From Antitrichia curtipendula (lineage: Eukaryota > Streptophyta > Bryopsida > Hypnales > Leucodontaceae): 64,000 nucleotides of DNA. A model generated the notes under the pieces. The model saw only the letters and a program-made list of their open reading frames with translations. It made no database searches and had not been told where the DNA came from. The translations under genes and the position numbers were made by a program. The stretch covers positions 8,122,001 to 8,186,000 of the forward strand of contig OX579642.1 of assembly GCA_951230915.1 (NCBI GenBank). Direction: 5' to 3'. This document shows positions 22,360 through 32,789 of the stretch, one piece after another (within the stretch, counting starts at the first letter, position 1; each line of letters starts with the position of its first letter).

Positions 22360-23304
22360 GTCGGAGGGTCCGTATTGCACCTGTTGCAACAGAGACAACC
22401 GCTCACCACTAGGAGCTTGTTGTCTGGATCGGATGCACCCATGTCGAGGAAATCCGAGTCGGATGGAGGGAGCTTCTTGCCGTTCTCTTATCCTAGGCCT
22501 TCTCTTCTCGGCCCTGCAACTGACGCGGCTTCCGCAGCCATCGACTTCTCAAAGGGGAATGTGGAGGAAGGCGTGGTCGACAGCCCACCCAGTAGAGGAT
22601 CATTGAGGACCCCGATTTGCTCGCCTTCACCTATGAAGAAGAGTGACTTCATTCCTAGTCGATTGCGCTCGCAATCGCCAACGCTACGGACTTCACACAC
22701 CCCACACAGGAAACTATATGTAGATGAAGAACAACAAGCGGTGGATCCTCGCCTTGAGGATGGACTAAAATCACCTGCAGCGGTTGCATATCACCCTCTA
22801 CAGGGTGATGATTACAATACAGATTCCACAGGGAGAGGTTGCAAGAGGAAGGTCCCATCAGGTGCATGCAATGCAGGTCAGGTCCCGCGCATCGCACAGA
22901 TTATTGACTCCATTCCCTCTAAATCCGTGGGAGGCAGATCTTCGCCTTCTGGAGTACCTACATCCCATCGAACAAGTCTTCAAAATTTTCGAGGGTCAAA
23001 TTACACACGATCAACAACAACTGCTGATCCGTATATAAGTACTATCAATAGACCATTTCCAAAGCCGCCTTGTCGAAGTTGCAAATCTCTTTCTAATGAT
23101 GGTACAGCCGGAAGTGAACGCAAGCGACGAAGAGAAGTGAAGGAACTAATGCTGATGGGCATGTTTGGCCGTGTCCTTTCTGCGAGTGAAGACCCAAGGC
23201 CTTCTCGATGCGAGGATATCCTTAGAGGGTTGAGCAAGTTGAAAGTAGTAGAGGCAGCCAATGAGGCAGCAAAAACTTGTTCTTCCACCAAGAATGATGG
23301 CTAG
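22360..23304 (+). CDS. Unrecognised Ser/Pro-rich basic protein, terminal exon
   Basis: An open frame of about 314 codons runs from the acceptor at 22359 to TAG 23304. An upstream exon is presumably required, because no good ATG precedes the conserved-looking part; the first internal Met is near 22441. The protein is rich in Ser, Pro, Arg and Lys, with a nuclear-localisation-like SERKRRREVKE stretch near the end and a helical, Ala-rich tail. I recognise no domain. Two decayed palindromes (about 22744-22762 and 23203-23221) give PRLEDG and SRCEDI in the same frame as the copies in the ParB/methylase-like gene. It could be a separate gene or the 3' exon of the phosphatase gene. Confidence 0.45.
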   Translation, partial: VGGSVLHLLQQRQPLTTRSLLSGSDAPMSRKSESDGGSFLPFSYPRPSLLGPATDAASAAIDFSKGNVEEGVVDSPPSRGSLRTPICSPSPMKKSDFIPSRLRSQSPTLRTSHTPHRKLYVDEEQQAVDPRLEDGLKSPAAVAYHPLQGDDYNTDSTGRGCKRKVPSGACNAGQVPRIAQIIDSIPSKSVGGRSSPSGVPTSHRTSLQNFRGSNYTRSTTTADPYISTINRPFPKPPCRSCKSLSNDGTAGSERKRRREVKELMLMGMFGRVLSASEDPRPSRCEDILRGLSKLKVVEAANEAAKTCSSTKNDG

Positions 23305-25186
23305 TGGATTAGTTCCCTTTTGGAATGCAATGAATTTTGTATAGCATCCATTACTATTAATAGAATATTCATTCACATACATTTTTTAGAAAAGGCAAAG
23401 GCTTCATGTGCACATGGCCTTCATATTTTTAGACTATCACATTCAATCATTAGAATTACGGGAATGATTTCATTTCCTAGGCATTACGGTATATATAAAC
23501 GAGATAAATTGGTTCATAAGTAGATGGCATCTTAAGTAGATTCATGTTCTTCAACGTAAATTGACCACTTCAGTTGTTATAAATGTTATATACTTTTTGA
23601 CACCCTATGTGGAATTCCATTTTGCATTGTTTGAGTTTGTGATTGCTCTAAGCAATTCTATAATGGAACAAAAATATATCTTCATGACCAATTTAAAATA
23701 GTAATCTCCTCATTAACTGTTGGTAAGGTTATCCATATTTATCTTTGCCTCCAACAACTTATCTTTGAAAAGAGGGACTTAGGTTCTCATTTTGACCAGT
23801 TCGTCTCATTTTAATGAATATGGCCTTTTAGGAGAAACTTAAGTTTGAAGTATTATATATTTGGGTCAATGGAAATATAGGGTAACTCACTTTGAAGGAG
23901 CATATCTTATTGAGAATATTTTGAAATTATTCTTTTTTGTACTCAATGAAAGATAAAAGAGTTGAGAATGTATGTGTAGAATTTCACAACATTCCAAACA
24001 TTTTTCAATTCATGGTGGAGCTTGCAAAGCACAATGGTCGCTGAAATAAAAGTAGTATTTGTAAGAAAAAAAAGAATGAGACACTTGTCTTCTCCTTGAA
24101 TTCCTAGGATGTGTCTTTTTTGAGGTGGATTTGACCTTTTCAAGGTGGGCAAGAATCACATTAGTTGACTGACTTTTTAGTCCATGCCCAAACCGATCCC
24201 CCTCAAAATGAGATATAAACTACACTACATTATTTAACTTTGAAAAAATCCAAAAGTCATAGCTTAACCCTGGAAGGATGCAGGAGGCCCTATGGAAATC
24301 ATCATCTCTAAAACCATGGGAATAATTGGTATTTAAAAAATCAAAATAACTCATTTGAAGTCAAAATATTGTAGAAGATTTCTACCTTCCATAACAATTC
24401 CAAGGATGAATAGTTGTATTTTTATCCAACACAGGAGAATGTCTTGTCAATTATCGGACACTAAACGTCGGCAATGTCCTTTTTGGGTTAACTTGGAATT
24501 TGATGAAACTATTGCCGACGGATTTATAACATAGTCTTTTTTTTTTTTTAATTTATTTTCAAAAAAACTCAAAATTTGAGAAAAAGAAGCTCAAAATAGA
24601 GGAGCAGGGACCCAAAATTGGTCACTTTTGTCATTAGGTTGGTTAATAAACCACCTCCCCAAATAATAAATTAATAAAATACCTACGTTTCCCCTCCCAA
24701 AATAAAGTCAAATTTTTTTTATAAGAGTAGAATATACAAAATACATACAAAATACATATGATTGGGGAGATCTAATATTGGTACAATATGACATATAGGA
24801 TACATGTACGGGCTACAAGATAAGAAATATGGTTGTTAATCCCATATTGATTGCAAACTTGCATGTACATAAAAAAAACCCATACATTTTGGAGGTACTA
24901 CAAAACTCATCTACTATAATTCCCTCACTCACTTATCAACCCTCATTCATCCTGTAAGGACACTACGGACCTCAATGGTCCAATAGTTGACAAAGAATCC
25001 TTCTTTGTAAGACAAGAAATGTTTGATATGGTATCAGTTCATCCTTAGAATTTTGTAGCACAAAGGGGAAGGTCTTGCACACTAGTTTGACCTCCAATGA
25101 TTTCTCCAATGAGTGTTGATTTGTTTTATTTTTAAACAATCATACAGACTGAGGGTTGATTGTCTGTACAGAGTACTATCTGTACC

Positions 25187-25214
25187 CAAAACAAAACAAA
25201 ACAAAACAAAACAA
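25187..25214. repeat. Microsatellite (AAAAC)n
   Basis: About five to six units in a row. Confidence 0.9.
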
Positions 25215-25382
25215 GGATGTGATCAGCCCGTCCGGCTGTCCATGGCTCAGTAGAGATCGAGGAGGTGAGTGATGGGAATTCACTGAGTGACACTGGTGTT
25301 CAAAACACTCACTGCGACACTACTGCCTGACTTTCGGAAATCCCCATATATACGTCTGTCGGTTTTCTAGATCATGTCCTGT

Positions 25383-25413
25383 GTGAGTGAGTGAGTGAGT
25401 GATCGAGTGAGTG
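25383..25413. repeat. Microsatellite (GTGA)n
   Basis: About seven GTGA units, interrupted once by TC. An ACGTACGTACGT run also occurs near 25827. Confidence 0.85.
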
Positions 25414-25759
25414 GGACTGCAGCAGGAAAACCGCGGCTCCCTGATCGGCTGTCGGTTTCTTGCAAGTCGTACGTCCGGCCTGGACTTCTGACGTTAGAGA
25501 TGGAACATGAAAGTCACTCCAAGTCTGCACTTACCAATCCCAAAGCTTACAGGAGCTAGCACCAGGGTCTCTTAATTTTGCGTTTCCCTGTCTGTCTCAC
25601 TTTCCCCTTTCTGAGCTACGACGACCCTGTGGCTTTCCCCTTCAGTTGTGTCAAAATCGTTTAACACATGAGAAAGTCACAGGGTTGTTGCTCACAAACG
25701 GGCTCACACAGGGAAAAGGGAAACAGGGAAGCACAAAAGAGCCCCTGGTGTAGATTTCG

Positions 25760-27060
25760 GCGTAGCTTTCAGCTGAGAATTGGAGGGGTCGACAAAGCTG
25801 ATTCCAACTGACTTGGAAGGTGGAACGTACGTACGTACACCCACATATGCGATCACGCTGTGACTCAGACACCAGCCCACGTACGCAGACTTGGAGGAAT
25901 CTGAACCATTGCAGTTGTTGGGGATTATTGCTTCTATCAGATCGGTGGGTCAATCGTGTTATTTTTTTTAATGTTTTGGCTGCAAATTCAATGAGTAGGA
26001 GTTCATTGCGCAGAGTACCCTCCCGAACCGCCACTTTTTGCTACTGTCAGTGCCAGGTTACTATTATGAGAATTCATGGTCAAATTCGCATTGATTTTCT
26101 TGGTGGCAAGTGCAAGCTAGTGGAAGGAGGTGCCAACATACCTGAAAGAATGTGACATTTGGATATTGTATGCAAAAGGTAGGGAGGGTCAAAGTTTTTT
26201 TTTGGTAGAGGTTCTAAAATCGTTTTTTTCACAGTCGTACTTACTTACATAATGAATTTGGAGATGTATGTGTACAAAAGTGATGGTTGGTGGCTTTAAG
26301 CAATTGAAGGTGGGATTTTGGGTGTACCCACCTTGATTGATTCCAAAGCAAGTCCAAATTGATGAACCCAAGCATGCAAAACATGTGATCAGTTTTAGTT
26401 TTTGATTATCATTTTGGAGAAGTAACAGTGGGAAATTTCGTTAAAATGGCGGTTTTCCACATGCCATTCTTCCATTCATTTCCTTCTTTCAATGTCGATT
26501 TCATTAAATTGGGATTGATTTCCACAAACTTGGCTCTTTTACGTTGAAATTGTGCATTGCAAAATCTATACAAGTACTAGACTCTAGAGCTTTGTAGAGA
26601 TGAATCAAATTTTTTGTCACATTGAGTCATGCCAATCAATTAACGAAATTGTTCATGTACACCCTTCCCCTTCTGAGTCATTTTAATGGAATACCACCAT
26701 TTTAATGAAATTTTGGTTAGAAGCTAATATTTCTTCAAGATTCATGTGGTACTTGGGTGATGCTCAGTGATATCTATATCAAAACTAAGTACTATTTAGG
26801 TTTAATTTGGCTATTGCTTTTAAAACACAATAGCAGACTCGCTATATTGACCGAGAACAATGGAAAAAAATCATGCATAAAAAAAAGATGGCATATGATT
26901 GCATGCTGATCGGTGCATGGTCCCGATTCTCAAAAGTCTCAAGTCTCAAGTCTTGTCTCAAAGTCTGGACTTCCGATTTATCCCATTTATTTTGGACAGT
27001 GTACAAAACAATATTCATTGTAGTGATGGAGGTGTATATTAACATTCATGGAAGTTGATG
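25760..27060 (+). repeat. Dispersed direct repeat R2, copy 1 (upstream of the receptor kinase)
   Basis: Aligns in order with 32790-33700. Shared blocks are TTCAGCTGAGAATT/TTCAGCTCAGAATT, CATTTTGGAGAAGTA, CCATTCATTTCCTTCTTTCAA, TAGAGCTTTGT, TCATGTGGTACTTG and GAGGTGTATATTAACAT. The two copies bracket the receptor kinase gene. They may mark a duplicated genomic segment or two insertions of one element. Confidence 0.65.
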
Positions 27061-27497
27061 AAACACAAAAAATTTGATCCATCGCACCGTTATTGTCAAA
27101 CCTTGACGATCATTCACTGAAGCACTGAAATTGCAGCTTCGCGTCTGGTGCCCGCTAGATTGGGCGATGAGCTGGAAGAAAATCTCATCAGAATCGCAGC
27201 AACTAAAAGTCGGTACGGTCACATTATATATTACGAATCCTTCCTCAATCTCCCAGCCAAATCTTCCGCGGACCTGGGAATCGCCACTCACGGCGGTCGA
27301 ATCCAGCGCTTTTTTTCTGTGGGTTTGCGAGCGAGGTCGCGATTGCAGTGATCGCAGGTTCTGGGAATCGCCACTCGCATCGGTCGTTACCTTCGAAGAG
27401 ATCAGCCATTTTTTTTTTATGTTCGTTGTCGCAATTGCACTCGTGGCTTAATTCAACTGATGCGTTTCGCGGTATTTGAATCCAGTTTGCGAGGATT
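27061..27497 (+). promoter_or_regulatory. Putative promoter and leader of the receptor kinase
   Basis: A TATATATTA stretch lies at about 27224-27232, followed by a pyrimidine-rich leader before the ATG at 27498. Two imperfect copies of CTGGGAATCGCCACTC.C.(G)CGGTCG lie near 27276 and 27361. Weak evidence. Confidence 0.25.
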
Positions 27498-30400
27498 ATG
27501 ACTCGGCCAAGGGCGGAGGAGAGTCATGTCGACGTGCTCGCCTGGTTGATTGTCCTGCTCGTCGCGACTGTGGTGCCCGAAGTGGCACTCGCAAATACGA
27601 CGACGACAGCGACCAGCTTGCCGTTGGCGGCGACGCTGTCCCGCACGGAACGCTTGGTTTCTCCGAACGGGATCTTCGCACTGGGATTCTTCTCCTTGTC
27701 GACGTCGGGTGGGCGGGTTGGGATCGGGATCTGGTACCAGCAGCTGGTGTCGCCGAAACGAGATCCCACGGTGGTGTGGATGCCGCGACGGGATCTCAAG
27801 CTTGGGAGACACTCGTACCTGGAATTTCGAGGAGACGGGACGCTGGCGCTTTTCGATACAATTCAGCCTGTGTGGACGTCAGGCAACACACCCGTAAGTC
27901 GCCGATCACAAACACTCTCTAGCTGCGTCGGTGTTCTCATGAAAGTGGCAGTTTTATTTCAGTAGTTTCGGGGAAAGTTTTTGCAACTGTAACCATCTCA
28001 GGTTCAGGACAACCAATGTTGACTTAGGAACCAGTGTCCCAGTTTATAAAGGAAACACTATTGCCGTTTTCTAAGGAACACTGTTGCAAATTCTTGCAGC
28101 AGGGGGACCGCCCTGTTGTGCAGCGTTGGGTGACTTCCGGTGGAAGCGCATCAACTAAAGCTGCACATGACAGAGGATACTGCATGGTGCACTTTGACAT
28201 GTTCCCTTCGGTAGTGGGGTTTTGCGCTAGAAATGATTCCGCAAGTCAGCTTGGGCATTTGGAAAACCTGCTGTTTCTAATGTGGTTGTCGCATTGAATA
28301 AGTCAGTGGTGAATGGATGGAGAGAAAGAACCGATAGGTTGCGGGCTTCATTTAACAATGAGGGATTTTTGATACAGTTTCTGTTAACTCTCCCACTGTC
28401 CTGTTTTTGATTTCCCAATTCCACCATTGTCCAATTCCGAGCCCATTGTAGAATCCTACAATTGTGATGTCGTTTCTGTTCTCCTTCCCATTGTCCTGTG
28501 AACTTTGGTATGGGACCTTCAGAACAAACGACTACGGCCACAGAATGTGACCAGAGCTCTTCATCTTCTCCGAGAACTCAAGGCTCGCACTCTGATCCTT
28601 GTGTTCGTTGCGTTTGCAGATGCAAGCCACTTCCTTACAGTTGCAAGACACCGGCAACCTGGTCCTCTTGGGCTCCACTTCCACAAAACCCCTCTGGCAA
28701 AGCTTCGACACGCCTACCGACACGCTTCTCCCCGGCCAATACCTTCGCGCATCCCAAAATCGTTCTCTCATTTCCTGGCGCGACGCCGGCGACTGGAGCG
28801 AGGGCTACTACCTCTGCACCTGGCTTCCCATCAACGGCTCCCAAGCCCTAACCCTCAGCTGGAACGGCAAGAGCATCTCCTCATGGAACACGACCTCCTG
28901 GTCCAACGTAAGCGTCACAATCAGTCCCAACACGGTCTACTACCCTTACTTGATCGACTACTCAGTCTCAGATTACATCCTCTTCAACGGCAGCTTCTAC
29001 GCCGGGAACGCATCCTCGGGGCATTTGGTGATGAGCTCGGTGTCATCTAATGTGGGTCCTCTCCGACGTGCGACACTGGATCGCGACGGCCGATTCAGGT
29101 TGTACTCGTGGACGATGGGCACCTCGATTTCGTGGTCATTGGATAGCAACTGGGCACTGGATCCGTGTGGAGTTTTCGCTGAATGCGGACCTTACGCTAT
29201 TTGTAGCCCCGATCCCGAGTCGCCAGCTTATTTGCAAACATGCTCGTGTCCGCCGGAAGGGTTTGAGTATGTGGATGCCAAGGATACGACGAAGGGGTGT
29301 AAGCGGAAACTTGAGCTGCCGAGTTGCGACGTGAATAGCTCCAAGGTTCAGCTTCTGAAAGTGGGGGACAACGATTTCCCGTTTGCGAATCGTTTGTATC
29401 CGTATATCAATTCGACCGAGGCGGACTGCCTTGAGTTGTGTTCGAAGGATTGTATGTGCGAGGGGGCGGTGTTCTGGAGAAGAGATTCCCGGTGTTACCT
29501 GAAGTCCGGACCGTTGTTCAATGGGGGGTTCCCGCAAGACGTCGGGAATCACTCGGCGTATTTGAAGGTTTCGCCCCAGTCTACAGAGACTCATCGGAAC
29601 ATAGTGTTGCCTTCTATTCTGAGCGTCACGGTGCTGGTGGTGTGTTTAGGGTTAGGGGCGATTGTGTGATGGTGCTGGAGGAGACGACGACGGCGCTTGC
29701 ATTACTGTGAGCCTCTGTTTGCGAAGTTTGGTCCACGAAAGTACTCGTTGCGGGAGTTGAGCACGGCGACGAAGAATTTCAATGAGCTCATCGGTCGCGG
29801 CGGGATGGGGTCTGTGTACAAGGGCGTGTTGCGTCCCGCGGGGGAGGTCGTCGCGGTGAAGCGCATTCTTCCCGAGTCGTGCGGAGGCGAGCAAGGGTTT
29901 CTCGCGGAAGCCTTGAGTACAGGCCAAATTCGGCACCGGAACTTGATGCAATTGAAAGGGTGGTGTATTGAAGACAGGAGCTTTCTGCTTGTGTATGATT
30001 ACATGCCGAGCGGCAGCCTCGATCAGTGGTTGTACAATGACCGACGGAAAGAGCTCACGTGGAGTTTGCGATTTTCCATTCTCACGGCCGTCGCGGCTGC
30101 GCTCGAGTACTTGCACGAGGATTGGCGGCAATGCGTCCTCCACCACGACATCAAGTCCAGCAACGTCTTGCTCGACGCGGAGTTCAACGCGCATCTCGGT
30201 GACTTCGGCCTGGCGCGCCTCATCGACCACGAGAAGATGGAGAAGACGACCTTGATGGCAGGGACTTTGGGCTTCATGGCGCCGGAGATGCTGTTCACGG
30301 GGAAAGCCACGAAAGAAACCGACGTGTACAGCCTCGGCGTACTCATGCTCGAAGTCGTCTGCGGGAGGAAGCCCGTGGACTCCTCCTGCAGCGACGACTC

Positions 30401-30860
30401 CGGCGACGTCGTCCTCCTTCACCGCGTGTGGCGCGCACACGAAGCCGGCGATCTCTTGAGTGCTCTCGATTCGCGTCTCCAAATCACCACCCACAAGAAG
30501 CACGCCACGTTCTGGGCTTCTGGGGATTCGAGTCAAGCTGAAATTCTTGCGAAAGAAGAATGTGGGGTCGAGCTTGTGGAGTTTGCAGGGACGCTCACGC
30601 GAAGAGTCGATGCGGAGGTTGCGCGTGAGCACGACGAGCAGACGCGCGCGCTGAAACTGGGTCTCTTGTGCTGCTTGCCGAATCCAAGCGCACGGCCTTC
30701 CATGCGCTTGGTGCACCAAATTTTGACGGGCGATGTCACCGCCATTCCGAACCTTCCGAAATCCAATCAATTCTTGCATCTCCACGCTACAGTCGCCATC
30801 CACCACAATTTCCAGCTGGATTCGAGCGGCCAGCTGGATTCGAGTGACCAGCTGGATTGA
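27498..30860 (+). CDS. S-domain (G-type lectin) receptor-like Ser/Thr kinase, interrupted by one in-frame TGA
   Basis: Exons 27498-27893 and 28620-30860 are joined in phase 0 (CCC|GTAAGT; TTTGCAG). About 877 residues result, close to the 800-850 usual for the family. Order: hydrophobic signal peptide (~1-32); B-lectin domain (~36-165, ending in QLQDTGNLVLLG and LWQSFDTPTDTLLPGQ); S-locus glycoprotein region (LDRDGRFRLYSW, ~285); EGF-like cysteines (~312-360); PAN-like cysteines (~368-455); membrane helix (VLPSILSVTVLVVCLGLGAIV, to ~481). TGA at 29667-29669 follows immediately, then an Arg-rich juxtamembrane run and a full kinase: GRGGMGSVYKG, VAVKRI, catalytic loop HHDIKSSN (Arg of HRD is His, so non-RD), DFGLAR, MAPEM. 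Kinase and ectodomain are in one frame, so only the TGA separates them. As it stands the gene encodes a membrane-anchored receptor without kinase; it may be a recent pseudogene, a sequencing error or a real truncated allele. Ligand unknown. Confidence 0.85.
27894..28619 (+). other. Intron inside the B-lectin domain of the receptor kinase
   Basis: 726 bp, GTAAGT donor, TTTGCAG acceptor, phase 0. It splits the lectin domain between SGNTP and MQATSLQLQDTGN. No gene is seen inside. Confidence 0.8.
29667..29669 (+). other. In-frame TGA between membrane helix and kinase
   Basis: The frame reads GLGAIV, TGA, WCWRRRRRR and continues without a shift into the kinase. No plausible intron of normal length removes it: flanking GT and AG are about 40 bp apart, too short for plant introns. 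Confidence 0.85.
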
Positions 30861-30878
30861 TGTGGCCAGCTCGATTCG
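30812..30878 (+). repeat. 18-bp tandem repeat coding the kinase C-terminal tail
   Basis: Units at 30812, 30830 and 30848, plus a partial unit at 30866, begin CCAGCTGGATTCGAG. Translated, they give a repeated QLDSS(G/D) tail. The stop codon lies inside the third unit, so the C-terminus appears to have grown by repeat expansion. Confidence 0.85.
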
Positions 30879-31090
30879 TTCGTCCGCTTGATCCACGAAA
30901 CTCCTGATTTTTGCAAGGAGGGATCATGTCGCTTGATTACGGTTTCAAGGCGAAACAGGACTGGGCTTGTCCTGGACTGCGAGGTACTGCTCCTCCCCTT
31001 CGCCCACTCCTTGCTGAGATTTTAACCCTGAAACGTGATGACATTCTTTGAATAGGGAAAAAGTGGGGTCCTTCTGCAGTGTCATTGTAA

Positions 31091-31220
31091 GAGCATCCCC
31101 ACTCCAACACGGGGAAGCCACACTTCAAATGGTCTGAACCATTGATCTTAGAAAATCTTCTAAGATCAATGGTTCAGACCATTTGAAGTGTGGCTTCCCC
31201 GTGTTGGAGTGGGGATGCTC
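31091..31220. mobile_element. Tourist-like MITE, perfect fold-back
   Basis: Two perfectly complementary 62-base arms (31091-31152 and 31159-31220) surround a 6-base loop. Ends read GAGCATCCCCACTCC. TAA is present on both sides (31088-31090 and 31221-31223), matching the 3-bp TAA/TTA target duplication of PIF/Harbinger (Tourist) elements. Perfect arms imply a recent insertion or recent conversion. The transcript would form a long hairpin and could also feed small-RNA production. It sits about 230 bp downstream of the receptor kinase stop codon. Confidence 0.85.
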
Positions 31221-31223
31221 TAA

Positions 31224-32789
31224 CCGAAATAATTCTTGTTACTGTGGTCCACAATTCATGCGCAAGCTGTGTCTACAGTGATTACGTTCCTGAATGTTAT
31301 GGGTTGTTCTTGCCAAAAAGTGGTTTGTGAATGACTTTAACCTTCTAAGGACATGGTCTCCCATGACCCAGGTAATCACCAAAACACTCTGATTATTAAA
31401 CCAATACTCTAATAGGTGCATTCTTCATTTGTATAGTTAACAACAGTGAAGCCATCCATCACACTTTTTAGGTCCTCTTTCTAGGGTTATGAGAAACGAG
31501 GACTGGACTGGTTTTGTCCATAAATTTGATAATTGTTGGCGGACTACCTCAATGATTGGCTTGGTGTTTCCAGGTTAAATCTGTTGACATGGGAAATGGG
31601 CACTAGTTTTGACATGCTAGTTTTTCATTTGCTTATGGTCTTTGTAAATTTGAAATTCGGAGTGGGACTCTGCGAGGTTCTTGATGTGGATTGGAGAGCA
31701 CGAGCAAGTGAGCTGCACCCTGAATCACCCAAAGTCCTTTGGTTCAAGATTGTGTACGTAATTTTGGTGCTAGATTTTCACGGTTGCACGATTGATTAGC
31801 TCACGCTGCTGCTCACAACTGTTGTGGATGATCATAGAGATAGCCGTGAAGTATGCGAACTCTGCACCAAGTTTCAACTCTGCAATTGCACCAAACTCCG
31901 GAAGAAGTCGACTGGTGTCCGTGGCTACTCACTTTTTGTAATTCGGGCCAACCCTTTTGGACCTTGTCATTTCCTGATGCTGGTTTCGGAGACTTGGTCG
32001 AGCAATGGAAAATGGATCCCTACACTAAGCTCCCTATGAAACGCATTAGTACTTGATGGACGTCTCAATGGCGTGCCGGAGGATTGTAGTGGATTTGGTG
32101 CACAGCTTTATGTTCAATGGATTACTTGAGGTCTTGTTGACCCACAGCCAACGAGTGGTGAAAACATTGGTCTCTTCAATTATTGATCAGTTGACCCATG
32201 CAACAAGCGGTGAAACATTTGTCTCTTGAATTTATGGTCAGAAAGCCTTGGTTGATGAGTTGGTTTTTTTTAATCATTACTTCGCCTATAATTTCAGTAT
32301 GTTACTAAAATCAAGATTCTCATGTAAGCTCTTTAACCTACTTTGCGTTGTTTGGAATTTTGATGATGGTCCGTGGACATAATTTCATAAAGGGCAAACG
32401 CCGAGAGGTTGTAATATGCGGAAGTCTTGATTCCAGCACCACATAAATTTTCAGATATGGATTGTCATCTTGTCCAGTTATAAATTCAAGGATAACTCCA
32501 AGGTATTCTAGGATAACTTTAACAAGATGAGAGACTAAGCCATCCCGCTATGAGAAAATTTTGCCTGTTTTTTCCTCACCTGATCATGCATGACATTTAC
32601 AACATTGAACATAGGATGGCTTTGAACTTACAAAGTGAATACTAGTTAAATACCCAAGTGCTGAATACCTAAGTGTTGAATGGGATGGTGTGTTTGTTCT
32701 GAACTTCTGAAATTAGAGATTCAACATGAAAAGTCACTCCTACTTTGCACTCAACAAGTGATCGAAATGCTCACAGTGACTGAGCTAGA
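31224..32789. other. Gene-free stretch
   Basis: Contains short open frames without recognisable motifs, for example 31533-31799. No conserved signal is seen. Confidence 0.4.

Larger units (their letters stand above)
23305..25759. other. Gene-free stretch
   Basis: AT-rich, no supported gene. It contains a 10-bp inverted repeat (CGTCGGCAAT 24466-24475 and ATTGCCGACG 24511-24520), an (AAAAC)n run at 25187-25214 and a (GAGT)n run near 25383-25413. Confidence 0.5.

Noticed and set aside
16992..29669. U-to-C RNA editing restoring CAG/CAA/CGA from the in-frame stops
   Set aside because: Such editing is known from organelles of hornworts, ferns and some other plants. These are intron-containing nuclear-type genes, so it is unlikely without transcript evidence.
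29652..30896. 414-codon open frame antisense to the kinase
   Set aside because: Shadow of the G/C-rich kinase exon. It has no motif, and the sense frame encodes a complete kinase.
31533..31799. 88-codon frame downstream of the receptor kinase
   Set aside because: No motif, ordinary length for chance, and no splice or repeat context supporting it.
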